From contig DKBM01000018.1 in assembly GCA_002451215.1 (NCBI GenBank), positions 1-11,658 on the forward strand: 11,658 bases of DNA, read 5' to 3'. The notes under the pieces were generated by a model, which saw nothing but the letters and a program-made list of their open reading frames with translations, was not told the origin of the DNA and made no database searches. Source of the stretch: SM1-46 sp002451215. Its GTDB lineage: Bacteria > Pseudomonadota > Gammaproteobacteria > Acidiferrobacterales > Sulfurifustaceae. Shown here piece after piece: positions 1 through 7,055 of this stretch (the stretch's first letter is position 1; each line of letters begins with the position of its first letter). The position numbers and the translations under genes are program-made.

Positions 1-1742
1 AGCTCGGCGAGCACGTCTTCCGCGGTGGAGGGCTGACCGGTCGGTGTCTTCCTCAGTACCGGCAGCTTTTGATTTCCGTAGAGCACTTCCTGGATCTGCT
101 TCGGTGAGGAGATATTGAACGGCTGGCCGGCGAGCGCGTGCGCCTCGCGCTCAATGTCGATCAGCCGCCGAGCCAGTTCCTGGCTCTGCGCGCGCAGCAT
201 GTCCACGTCGATGCGCACGCCGTTGCGCTCCATGCGTACCAGCACTGGCACAAGCGGCATTTCGATCTCTTCGAACAGCTTCACGAGGGTCGGCGCCTGC
301 GCAAGGCGCGGCCAGAGATGCTCGTGCAGCCGCAGCGTGATATCGGCGTCTTCCGCGGCGTAGGTCGCGGCCTGCTCGATCGCAACCTCGCNNTCCATAT
401 CGTGCCGAGAGGCGGTCGACTCGAGCACATACGATTCCAGCATGGTGTCGAAGCGCCCGCCGGCAAGGCCGATGCCATGGTTTGCAAGCACACTCATGTC
501 GTACTTCAGGTTTTGCCCAATCTTGGTGAGTGTGCCGTCCTCGAGCAGCGGCCTGAGCCTGGCGAGCGTCGCGTCAAGCGGGAGCTGCGCGGGCACACCG
601 GGGTAATCGTGACCAAGCGGCACGTAGGCGCCCTGCCCGACCGCATCGGCAAACGACACGCCGACGATTCGCGCCTCGAGCGCATTGAGGCTCGTGGTTT
701 CGGTGTCAAAAGCAAACACTCCGGCATCACGTAGCCGCACCAACCAGGCGTCAAACAGGGCGTCGGTCATCACGGTGTCGTACTGGCCGGCGGCAGCGGC
801 GGCGGCCATTGGCGCCGCGGCGGACTGCGCGCCGCCAAGTTCAGCCAGCCAGGTCTTGAACTCGCATCGGGCGTAGAGCTCGCGCAACTTCGCGACATCG
901 GGTGCACGCAAGGTCAGGCCATTGGGCGTGACATCGAGATCCACGTCACAGCGAATGGTGGCAAGGGTACGCGACAGTGGTAAGTGCGCCAGTGCGCCCC
1001 GCAAACTCTCGCCGGCCTTGCCGGGAATCTCATGCGCATGCGCGATGATCTCATCGAGCGAGCCATACTGTTGCAGCCACTTGGCGGCGGTCTTGGGTCC
1101 AACACCCGGCACGCCAGGGATGTTGTCCGAGGTGTCGCCGACCAGCGCGAGATAGTCGATGATCTGCTCGGGCGTTACGCCGAACCGCGCCGTCACGCCA
1201 TCGCGATCATAGACCTGCTCCTTCATCGTATCGACGATGCGCACGTGCCCATCGACCAATTGAGCCATGTCCTTGTCGCCGGTGGAGATTAGCGTGTCAC
1301 GACCCTCGCGCGCGGCGGCGCGCGCCAGCGTGCCGATGACATCATCGGCCTCGACGCCCTCGACCTGCAGCAGCGGCAGGCCGAGGGCGCGCACGATGGC
1401 ATGAATCGGTTCGATCTGCGCGACCAGCTCATCTGGCATCGGAGGACGATGCGCCTTGTACTCGGCGAACAGGTCGTCGCGAAATGTCTTGCCCTTGGCA
1501 TCGAACACAACCGCCATCTGCTTGGGGGCATAGGTCTTGAGCAGCCGGCGCAGCATGTTGACGACGCCATAGACCGCGCCGGTCGGCTCGCCGCGCGAAT
1601 TGCCGAGCGCCGGCATGGCATGGAATGCACGGTACAGATAGGATGACCCGTCCACGAGCACAATCGGCGCGGAGAACGACCCCTCGTTTTCGGCCCGCTC
1701 AGCAGCCGTTGCGCCTTTCGGCGCGCTGGTTTCTTGTCCCAT
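1..1742 (-). CDS. polA: DNA polymerase I, 5' portion (partial at window edge)
   Basis: DNA polymerase I fills gaps and removes RNA primers in replication and excision repair. One reading frame stays open from the ATG at 1742 to the window edge, giving 580 visible residues; the polymerase domain beyond its first part is outside the window. The 5'-nuclease domain (about residues 26-300) keeps its acidic metal-binding residues in VDGSSYLYR, FDAKGKTFRD, GVEADDVIGTLA, STGDKDMAQL and GDTSDNIPG. An alanine-rich linker (about 305-320) leads to the 3'-5' exonuclease domain, with D346 and E348 in FDTE, D415 in KYD, and Y461 and D465 in TYAAEDAD. These match E. coli D355, E357, D424, Y497 and D501, so proofreading should be active. 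The N-terminus is longer than in E. coli by roughly 16 residues. Two unknown bases at 392-393 fall at codons 450-451, where about 27 family-conserved residues are absent. The gene diverges from the LOG gene. Confidence 0.97.
   Translation of the reverse strand, partial: MGQETSAPKGATAAERAENEGSFSAPIVLVDGSSYLYRAFHAMPALGNSRGEPTGAVYGVVNMLRRLLKTYAPKQMAVVFDAKGKTFRDDLFAEYKAHRPPMPDELVAQIEPIHAIVRALGLPLLQVEGVEADDVIGTLARAAAREGRDTLISTGDKDMAQLVDGHVRIVDTMKEQVYDRDGVTARFGVTPEQIIDYLALVGDTSDNIPGVPGVGPKTAAKWLQQYGSLDEIIAHAHEIPGKAGESLRGALAHLPLSRTLATIRCDVDLDVTPNGLTLRAPDVAKLRELYARCEFKTWLAELGGAQSAAAPMAAAAAAGQYDTVMTDALFDAWLVRLRDAGVFAFDTETTSLNALEARIVGVSFADAVGQGAYVPLGHDYPGVPAQLPLDATLARLRPLLEDGTLTKIGQNLKYDMSVLANHGIGLAGGRFDTMLESYVLESTASRHDMXXEVAIEQAATYAAEDADITLRLHEHLWPRLAQAPTLVKLFEEIEMPLVPVLVRMERNGVRIDVDMLRAQSQELARRLIDIEREAHALAGQPFNISSPKQIQEVLYGNQKLPVLRKTPTGQPSTAEDVLAE
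392..393. other. Assembly gap (NN) inside polA
   Basis: Two undetermined bases lie in the exonuclease domain of polA. The frame is kept across them (codons GAN and NGC, neither of which can be a stop). The protein goes straight from RHDM to EVAIEQAATYAAED. In E. coli PolA these anchors are separated by residues 459-487, which include the conserved segment around AGKGKNQ. About 27 residues (roughly 81 bp) are therefore missing, so the true gap is probably longer than the two Ns shown. Confidence 0.85.
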
Positions 1743-1798
1743 CGTGATTGGCTCGAGAGTTTGCCCGCCCGCGGCAGGCCTGTGCTAGAAATTACCCT
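1743..1798. promoter_or_regulatory. Short divergent promoter region between polA and the LOG gene
   Basis: Only 56 bp separate the two divergent start codons. For the LOG gene the best pair I see is TTGCCC (1761-1766) and TAGAAA (1786-1791) with a 19-bp spacer, which would place the transcription start at or next to the ATG at 1799. For polA, a weak TAATTT (minus strand, 1794-1789) with TTGCGA (1815-1810) is possible, though its 15-bp spacer is short. Neither gene has a clear Shine-Dalgarno sequence. These are weak matches found by eye. Confidence 0.3.
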
Positions 1799-2548
1799 AT
1801 GATGAAGAATCGCAATCCCGATACGCCTGATTCGACCCCCGCCCCGGATCTGCGCGTCAGTATCACACCCTCTGGCGTGATGTCGCGCGAGTCTTGGAAA
1901 ATCTTCCAGATCATGGCCGAGTTTGTGGCTGGCTTCGAGCGCTTATCGCAGATTCAGCCATCCGTGAGCATCTTCGGTTCAGCGCGCATTCGCCCGGGGC
2001 ACCCGTATTATGCCCTGACTGAAGAGATCGCACGCAAACTGTCGGACGCCGGGTTTTCGGTCGTGAGCGGCGGTGGACCGGGTCTTATGGAGGCCGCCAA
2101 CAAGGGTGCGTTCGCCGGCAAATCGCCGAGCGTCGGACTCAATATCTTTTTGCCCCAGGAACAGGCGGCGAACCCTTTCCAGAATGTGAGCCTCTCGTTC
2201 CAGCACTTCTTCGCCCGCAAGGTGATGTTCGTGAAATACGCCAAGGCGTACGTCGTGATGCCCGGCGGCTTCGGCACGCTCGATGAGATCATTGAGGCGC
2301 TTACGCTGATCCAGACTGGCAAGAGCACACCCATGCCGATCATCCTCGTGCATCGGCCTTTCTGGTCCGGCATGGTCGACTGGTTCAACAACACGCTGGT
2401 GCGCGAGGGCGTCATCAGCCCAGGCGATCTCGGTCTCTTTACGCTGGTTGATACGGCCGATGAGGTGCTCGATGCGATCTTCCGGTATTATGAAAAGAGC
2501 GGCTTCGAGACAAGCGAAGCGGAAAGGGAAATCAAGCTCAACCTCTAG
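1799..2548 (+). CDS. LOG family protein (TIGR00730-type phosphoribohydrolase)
   Basis: This 249-residue cytosolic protein belongs to the LOG family, whose members hydrolyse the N-glycosidic bond of nucleoside 5'-monophosphates such as cytokinin ribotides or AMP/IMP-type nucleotides, releasing base and ribose 5-phosphate. A Rossmann-like fold starts near residue 55 (VSIFGSARI). The nucleotide-binding motif is GGGPGLMEAA (91-100) and the family signature is PGGFGTLDE (155-163). The likely catalytic pair is R140 in FFARK and E163. I chose ATG 1799 (a second ATG is at 1802) because an in-frame TTG at 1748 would add an unlikely extension only a few bases from the polA start. The first 50 residues precede the core domain and make this longer than minimal LOG proteins of about 190 residues. 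It is the first gene of an apparent operon, with the next start 25 nt after its stop. The true base substrate cannot be read from the sequence. Confidence 0.93.
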   Translation: MMKNRNPDTPDSTPAPDLRVSITPSGVMSRESWKIFQIMAEFVAGFERLSQIQPSVSIFGSARIRPGHPYYALTEEIARKLSDAGFSVVSGGGPGLMEAANKGAFAGKSPSVGLNIFLPQEQAANPFQNVSLSFQHFFARKVMFVKYAKAYVVMPGGFGTLDEIIEALTLIQTGKSTPMPIILVHRPFWSGMVDWFNNTLVREGVISPGDLGLFTLVDTADEVLDAIFRYYEKSGFETSEAEREIKLNL

Positions 2549-2573
2549 CGGCGTGCCTGCGGTGCCTCCTTCG

Positions 2574-2987
2574 ATGATGCGTAATCTCCGTCTTGTACTT
2601 TGCGTGGTCGCGCTCGCGACCGGTTTCTCAGAGGCGCAGGCTGCGTCGAACGCGCCAACCGTGCCTGCAGTGCGGCAACCGGCACCGGCACCGCCGCCGG
2701 CAACCGTGCCGGAGCCACCGGCCCCTCCCGAGCAGTATGAGCCACCACCGGCTGCGCCAGAGAGTGAGGCACCAAGCGTGGAGGTTGAGCCGGAGGTGCG
2801 AATCGTCACCAAGGGTGACGAGATCCACGAGGAGTATCGCATCCACGGACAGCTCTACATGATCAAGGTGAAACCCGCCAAGGGTCCGGCCTACTACCTG
2901 ATCGATCCCGAAGGCAAGGGTCAGTTCCGGCGCAGCGACTTCGAGCCGAGCGTTGCGCCGCCCCAATGGGTACTCAAGCGCTGGTAG
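2574..2987 (+). CDS. DUF2782 family secreted protein
   Basis: A 137-residue protein of unknown function. It begins with a signal peptide (basic MMRNLR, hydrophobic core to about residue 19, likely cleavage after AQA near residue 23). A proline/alanine/glutamate-rich linker covers roughly residues 28-75. The conserved C-terminal domain reads VRIVTKGDEIHEEYRIHG, then LYMIKVKPAKGPAYYLIDP and a closing QFRRSD. This pattern of paired short strands with the MIKV..KG..YYL core is the DUF2782 family, which in several Proteobacteria is encoded close to polA, as here. It probably acts in the periplasm. The start is ATG 2574 or 2577; an upstream in-frame ATG at 2448 lies inside the LOG gene and would bury the signal peptide. 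No Shine-Dalgarno is visible before the start; the leader carries CCTCC instead, so translation may depend on coupling to the LOG gene 25 nt upstream. Confidence 0.85.
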   Translation: MMRNLRLVLCVVALATGFSEAQAASNAPTVPAVRQPAPAPPPATVPEPPAPPEQYEPPPAAPESEAPSVEVEPEVRIVTKGDEIHEEYRIHGQLYMIKVKPAKGPAYYLIDPEGKGQFRRSDFEPSVAPPQWVLKRW

Positions 2988-2992
2988 TCCCG

Positions 2993-3817
2993 ATGACCAA
3001 CGACACCGCCTTCGGCGGGCCGCCCGCGGCTGCGCCAGCCGCTGGAATAGGTCAGGCATTCGAATGGCTGCGCAAGGGCTACCAGCTCCTGCAGGCGGCC
3101 CCGCGCCTGTGGTTCGCCATGGCCTTGATCTATTTTCTGATCGCCGCGGCGCTGCGGTTGATCCCATTCATGGGCGGCCTCGTGCTGATACTTATCTCAC
3201 CATGGTTGCTCGCCGGCGCGCTGGTCACGGCGCGCGATTCCAGCGCGACAACCGTCGTCGGAGGCGCAACGGGCTGGATTAACAGCCTGATTAGCACACC
3301 GGTGCGACGGTTCACGCTACCCGTGCGCGACGAGCATCGTTTGGCGGCATTGGGCATTGCGTGCGTTCTCGTCTTTGGTTTTGCACTGTTGATACGCATC
3401 GTTGAGGAGCTTGTCCTGAAAGGCGGCTCCATGGCGACCGGTCTTGCGGCCACGGGACTTGCACCGCCAATGGGACCAGGCTTCGCGATCGCCGTCGTGA
3501 TGGTCGGGATCGCCTACATTGCTCTGCTCATGGCGGTCTATTACCTCGTGCCGCTTGTGGTGTTTCGCGGACGCGCGCCGATCGAAGCGCTGTTGGAGAG
3601 TTTTCAGACCTGTTTGCGTAATGCCGGCGCCTGGTTCTTGCTCATCGGCATCTTCTTCATTCCGTATGCCGCTATCGTATTCGCGTACGCCTGGATCCCG
3701 TGGACCGGCGTGGTGCTGACACTCACGCTTGGCTTCGTACTGTTGCCGCTTTTCGTCAGCACGAGCTACGCGAGCTTCGCGGCGCTGTTCCCTGACACGG
3801 AGCCTTCCTCGCATTAG
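2993..3817 (+). CDS. BPSS1780 family integral membrane protein
   Basis: A 274-residue inner-membrane protein with about six hydrophobic segments: LWFAMALIYFLIAAALRLIP, GLVLILISPWLLAGALV, LGIACVLVFGFALLIRIV, a long stretch around AYIALLMAVYYLVPLVVF, WFLLIGIFFIPYAAIVFAY and TLTLGFVLLPLFV. The N-terminal cytosolic part contains the signature FEWLRKGYQLLQAAPRLW, typical of the BPSS1780/DUF2189-like group of small multi-span proteins found near polA or DUF2782 genes. Its biochemical function is unknown. ATG 2993 lies 5 nt after the DUF2782 stop; an in-frame ATG at 2966 would overlap that gene by 22 nt and is less likely. The tight spacing implies co-transcription with the two genes before it. The family name comes from recognising the N-terminal motif and topology, so a related DUF name is possible. 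Confidence 0.8.
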   Translation: MTNDTAFGGPPAAAPAAGIGQAFEWLRKGYQLLQAAPRLWFAMALIYFLIAAALRLIPFMGGLVLILISPWLLAGALVTARDSSATTVVGGATGWINSLISTPVRRFTLPVRDEHRLAALGIACVLVFGFALLIRIVEELVLKGGSMATGLAATGLAPPMGPGFAIAVVMVGIAYIALLMAVYYLVPLVVFRGRAPIEALLESFQTCLRNAGAWFLLIGIFFIPYAAIVFAYAWIPWTGVVLTLTLGFVLLPLFVSTSYASFAALFPDTEPSSH

Positions 3818-4052
3818 GCGTTATCATCACGCACATGACGGTGTGCGATCATTGCCGGGCGGAAGCGGGCGCGAGCACGGAGGTCGCGATCGGCGTTCTC
3901 GGCCGCCGCTCGCGGCGCGGCCGTTCCTCCTCGATTCCTGGAGTCGTAGCAAGCGGGGTGTTCAAACCTCGCTGTGCTTCCGCGCGCCCCCGCGATGCGG
4001 CGATTCGGCTATCGCGAGTGGGTCGCGCACGCCGTAAGGCGGAACGCTTCCA
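3818..4052. other. 235-bp interval with no convincing gene
   Basis: Between the membrane-protein stop and the deacetylase start I see no recognisable protein or RNA. It contains a TATCAT box (3822-3827), a GC-rich inverted repeat with arms GGCCGC/GCGGCC (3901-3906 and 3917-3922), and a CGCGAT/ATCGCG pair (3991-3996 and 4011-4016). Neither repeat is followed by a T-run, so I do not call a terminator. A promoter for the deacetylase-TRAP operon would be expected here, but no good -35/-10 pair stands out close to 4053. Confidence 0.5.
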
Positions 4053-4056
4053 GTGA
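3835..4056 (+). CDS. Possible small Arg/Ser-rich protein (doubtful)
   Basis: A 73-residue open frame starts at ATG 3835 and ends in TGA 4054-4056, overlapping the GTG start of the deacetylase by 4 nt (GTGA), a common sign of coupled genes. A TATCAT box ends 7 nt before the ATG. Against it: there is no Shine-Dalgarno, the product is basic and low in complexity (many Arg, Ser, Ala) with a single CDHC near the N-terminus, third-position GC is only about 70 per cent by hand count and falls in the second half, and I recognise no family. It may simply be untranslated leader. Confidence 0.18.
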   Translation: MTVCDHCRAEAGASTEVAIGVLGRRSRRGRSSSIPGVVASGVFKPRCASARPRDAAIRLSRVGRARRKAERFQ

Positions 4057-5036
4057 CTCCGGCCGAAACAGACCGGACGGTTCGCGTTTACTATGGGCCG
4101 GCGCTGGCGGCCTACGGCTTTGGTGACGATCACCCTTTCGGTCCCGATCGCCTGGACGCGTTCTGGCGCGAGTTCAAGCGCCGCGGCCTCGATGAGCGCG
4201 TCGCGGTGTCCGTGCCGGTGATGTGCGCCGAATCCGACCTTGCGTTGTTCCATACACCCGCGTACATCGCGCGCGTGCGCGCGGCGAGCAGGCACGGCAC
4301 CGGCTTTCTTGATTACGGTGATACGCCGGCATTCGTGGGTGTGTATGATGCCGCAGCCACGGTGGTCGGGAGCGTGCTCGACGCGGCGGGCGCCATTCTC
4401 GCCGGCAGTTGTAGGCGCGCGTTCGTACCGATTGGGGGACTACACCACGCCAGGCGCGACATGGCCGGGGGATTCTGCGTATTCAACGACCTCGGTGTGC
4501 TGATCGAATGGCTCCGCGCCCGCCACGGCGTGCGCCGCATCGCCTACATCGATATCGATGCCCATCACGGCGACGGCGTGTTCTACGAATTCGAGGACGA
4601 TCCCGATCTGATCGTCGTCGACGTGCACGAGGATGGCCGGTATCTCTACCCCGGTAGCGGCAACGCCCGCGAAACCGGCACCGGTCGTGCCGAGGGCACC
4701 AAGCGCAACGTACCAATGGCGCCCGGCGCCGACGACGATGCTTTCCGGCGCCTGTGGCCGGAGCTTGAAGCGTTTATCCGAGACGGGCGCCCGGAATTCA
4801 TGCTGCTGCAGGCGGGCGCCGATAGCATGCGCGGCGATCCTCTCACTCATCTCGCGTACTCGGCGCAGACCCATGGCCGGACGGCAGCGCGGCTCGCGCG
4901 CCTTGCCGATGAGCTCTGCGACGGACGACTGCTCGCCACCGGCGGTGGCGGCTACGATCGCGACAATCTCGCCAGCGCCTGGTGTGAGGTGGTGGCGGGG
5001 CTGCTTACGAAAACCGAAAACGGCGCAATTCGCTAG
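4053..5036 (+). CDS. Histone deacetylase family protein (AcuC-like, class I type)
   Basis: A 327-residue zinc-dependent deacetylase of the arginase/HDAC fold. The active site is complete: catalytic histidine pair H131-H132 in GGLHHARRDMAGGFCVFND, zinc ligands D169 and H171 in YIDIDAHHGDGV, third ligand D257 in LQAGADS, and the transition-state tyrosine Y301 in GGGGYDRDN. The N-terminal YGPALAAYGFGDDHPFGPDRL resembles AcuC, which in Bacillus removes acetyl groups from acetyl-CoA synthetase. Acetylpolyamine hydrolases and other small-molecule deacylases share the fold, so the substrate is open. The GTG at 4053 is the only sensible start, because an in-frame TAA lies at 4035-4037; AAGG and GGA just upstream can serve as a weak ribosome site. 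The stop is 27 nt before the TRAP small permease, which implies one operon and suggests a role linked to the imported carboxylate or the acetyl-CoA made from it. That link is inference. Confidence 0.93.
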   Translation: MTPAETDRTVRVYYGPALAAYGFGDDHPFGPDRLDAFWREFKRRGLDERVAVSVPVMCAESDLALFHTPAYIARVRAASRHGTGFLDYGDTPAFVGVYDAAATVVGSVLDAAGAILAGSCRRAFVPIGGLHHARRDMAGGFCVFNDLGVLIEWLRARHGVRRIAYIDIDAHHGDGVFYEFEDDPDLIVVDVHEDGRYLYPGSGNARETGTGRAEGTKRNVPMAPGADDDAFRRLWPELEAFIRDGRPEFMLLQAGADSMRGDPLTHLAYSAQTHGRTAARLARLADELCDGRLLATGGGGYDRDNLASAWCEVVAGLLTKTENGAIR

Positions 5037-5063
5037 ACTGCGCGGGAGACGTCCGAGCTTCGC

Positions 5064-5603
5064 ATGAAAATTCTGCTCGCCCTCGCCCGCGCGATCGACA
5101 AGCTTAACGAATATACCGGCCGCATGGTGCGCTGGCTGGTGCTCGTCACGGTATGCATCGCCGCGGGAAACGCCGTTGCGCTGTGGTTGCTGCGCGACTC
5201 GTCCAATGCGTGGATTGAAATCCAGTGGTACCTGTTTGGCGCGGTGTTTCTGCTTGCGGCAGGCGATACGCTGCGCCACAACGGCCATGTGCGGGTGGAC
5301 GTGCTGTACAGTCGTCTGCCGCCGCGCGCCCGTGCGTGGATCGACATCGTCGGAAGCGCGCTGTTCCTGTTGCCACTGTGTGGCTTGATCATCTGGCTGT
5401 CCTGGCCCGGGTTCGTTGAATCATTCTTGAGCGGCGAACGTTCGCCTGATGCCGGCGGACTGTTGCGCTGGCCGGTGCGGCTGCTGATCCCGCTCGGCTT
5501 TGCGTTGCTCGCGCTGCAGGGTAGCGCCGAGCTAATCAAGCGGATGGCCTTCCTGCGCGGCCTCGCCCCGCTGCCGAACGAAAGGCCCGTAGAGGAAGTA
5601 TGA
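5064..5603 (+). CDS. dctQ: TRAP transporter small permease (DctQ family)
   Basis: The small membrane subunit of a tripartite ATP-independent periplasmic transporter, which pairs with the large permease in the inner membrane. The 179-residue product has four predicted membrane spans, at about residues 23-43, 54-72, 92-115 and 136-158. The family hallmark EIQWYLFGAVFLLAAGDTL lies in the second span, followed by the usual polar segment HNGHVRVDVLYSRLPPRARA. SPDAGGLLRWPVRLLIPLGF and the C-terminal IKRMAFLRG are typical of DctQ proteins in carboxylate TRAP systems. The ATG at 5064 is 27 nt after the deacetylase stop, with only a distant GGGAG upstream. Its TGA overlaps the ATG of the large permease (ATGA), so the two subunits are translationally coupled. 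Confidence 0.93.
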   Translation: MKILLALARAIDKLNEYTGRMVRWLVLVTVCIAAGNAVALWLLRDSSNAWIEIQWYLFGAVFLLAAGDTLRHNGHVRVDVLYSRLPPRARAWIDIVGSALFLLPLCGLIIWLSWPGFVESFLSGERSPDAGGLLRWPVRLLIPLGFALLALQGSAELIKRMAFLRGLAPLPNERPVEEV

Positions 5604-7000
5604 GCCTCGAGCTGATGGCGCCGCTAATGTTCGCCGGGCTGGTGGTGTTCCTGCTGCTCGGCTACCCGGTTGCCTTCGCACTTGCGGCCAACGGCATGCT
5701 GTTCGCCACTATTGGCGTTCAGGCCGGATTGTTCGAGTTCAGCCTGCTGCAGGCGTTGCCCGAGCGCGTGTTCGGCATTGTCTCGAACCAGTTGCTGCTC
5801 GCTATCCCGTTCTTCACCTTCATGGGTCTGGTGCTGGAACGCAGCGGCATGGCCGAGGACCTGCTGGACACAATCGGGCAGTTGTTTGGGGCGGTGCGCG
5901 GCGGACTGGCTTACGCGGTGATCCTGGTCGGCGCGCTGCTCGCCGCTAGCACCGGCGTAGTCGCAGCATCGGTGATCGCCATGGGATTGATTTCATTGCC
6001 CATTATGTTGCGCTACGGCTACGACCGGCGACTCGCGACCGGCGTAATCGCCGCCTCCGGCACGCTCGCGCAAATCGTCCCGCCCTCAATCGTGCTTATC
6101 GTGCTCGCCGATCAGCTCGGCGCATCGGTGGGCGATCTCTATCATGGCGCGCTGGTTCCCGGGCTGCTGCTCGCGGGGCTTTATATGGTCTTCGTGCTTG
6201 GTATGTCGCTGTGGCGACCCGCCGCAGCACCTGCGTTGCCGTCTGCGGCGCGCGGCCTGAGAGGCGCGGCGCTGCTGCGCCGGGTGGCGGTGGCATTGCT
6301 GCCGCCCCTAATACTTGTCTTTCTCGTGCTCGGCACGATATTCCTTGGCATCGCCTCGCCAACAGCGGGCGGCGCCATGGGCGCGGTAGGTGCGCTGGCG
6401 CTTGCCGCTGCGCGCAAACGCCTGAAGGGCAATGTGCTTCGTCAGTCGCTCGATAACACGACACGCATCACGAGCTTTGTGATCTTCATTCTCATTGGCT
6501 CAACAGCGTTCACTTTGGTGTTCCGCGCGCTTGATGGCGATCGCTGGGTGGAACACCTGCTCACCGACCTGCCGGGTGGTGTGATTGGTTTCCTGCTGGT
6601 AGTGAACCTGCTGGTGTTTGTGCTGGCGTTCTTCCTCGACTTCTTCGAGATCGCTTTTATCCTGGTACCGCTGCTTGCGCCGGTCGCGGCTGTACTTGGC
6701 ATCGACCCAGTCTGGTTTGGCGTGCTGCTCGCGATCAACATGCAGACTTCGTTCATGCACCCGCCCTTCGGGTTTGCGCTGTTCTATCTGCGCAGCGTCG
6801 CGCCACCAGCAGTGAAGACGACTGATATCTATTGGGGCGCAATTCCGTTCGTTGTGATTCAGTTGGTCATGGTCGGAATGGTGCTCGCCTTCCCGGGGCT
6901 GGTTGGCCACGCGGGTGTTGCGACAAGCAGCGGCATTATCGAAGTGCCGCTGGAGTCCGATCCGGGGGCGGACTATCTGCTTCCGCCGCAGTGGAAGTAG
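5600..7000 (+). CDS. dctM: TRAP transporter large permease (DctM family)
   Basis: The large permease forms the transport channel of the TRAP system and drives solute uptake with the sodium gradient. The 466-residue length is slightly above the usual 425-440, and the protein is hydrophobic throughout, with about 11-12 spans. Family motifs are LLLGYPVAFALAANGMLF (about 18-35), AIPFFTFMGLVLERSGMAEDL (from 68), AASTGVVAASVIAMGLISLP (115-134), ASGTLAQIVPPSIVLIVLAD (152-171), GIASPTAGGAMGAVGAL, and near the C-terminus MQTSFMHPPFGFALFYLRSV. A GAGGAAG ribosome site precedes the ATG, which overlaps the dctQ stop by 4 nt. The C-terminal extension after the last span (GIIEVPLESDPGADYLLPPQ) is hydrophilic and probably cytoplasmic or periplasmic tail. 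The substrate is set mainly by the TakP-like binding protein encoded convergently just downstream. Confidence 0.95.
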   Translation: MSLELMAPLMFAGLVVFLLLGYPVAFALAANGMLFATIGVQAGLFEFSLLQALPERVFGIVSNQLLLAIPFFTFMGLVLERSGMAEDLLDTIGQLFGAVRGGLAYAVILVGALLAASTGVVAASVIAMGLISLPIMLRYGYDRRLATGVIAASGTLAQIVPPSIVLIVLADQLGASVGDLYHGALVPGLLLAGLYMVFVLGMSLWRPAAAPALPSAARGLRGAALLRRVAVALLPPLILVFLVLGTIFLGIASPTAGGAMGAVGALALAAARKRLKGNVLRQSLDNTTRITSFVIFILIGSTAFTLVFRALDGDRWVEHLLTDLPGGVIGFLLVVNLLVFVLAFFLDFFEIAFILVPLLAPVAAVLGIDPVWFGVLLAINMQTSFMHPPFGFALFYLRSVAPPAVKTTDIYWGAIPFVVIQLVMVGMVLAFPGLVGHAGVATSSGIIEVPLESDPGADYLLPPQWK

Positions 7001-7055
7001 CGCGAAGAATCAGTCGCGATGCGCTTCAACGGGAGCTGTCACGACGGTCAACGTC
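7001..7055. other. 55-bp convergent gap between dctM and dctP
   Basis: The two TRAP genes end tail to tail here. I see no clear bidirectional hairpin with flanking A and T runs, so no terminator is called. Confidence 0.4.

Noticed and set aside
781..818. GCC/GGC triplet run in polA as a repeat element
   Set aside because: It encodes the alanine-rich linker between the nuclease and exonuclease domains; low-complexity coding sequence is enough to explain it.
1..1742. Possible frameshifted polA pseudogene, since several short frames tile this area
   Set aside because: Reading frame by frame shows one uninterrupted frame from 1742 to the edge with all catalytic residues; only the NN site is abnormal.
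1748..1798. Longer LOG protein starting at TTG 1748
   Set aside because: It would start a few bases from the polA start and cover the likely promoter; the ATG pair at 1799/1802 is more plausible.
1979..2842. Open frame of 287 codons on the minus strand over the LOG and DUF2782 genes
   Set aside because: Antisense to two recognised genes; its glycine/alanine-rich end only mirrors the proline-rich linker on the other strand.
4440..5288. Open frame of 282 codons on the minus strand over the deacetylase and dctQ
   Set aside because: Antisense shadow of two well-supported genes, with no ribosome site or domain.
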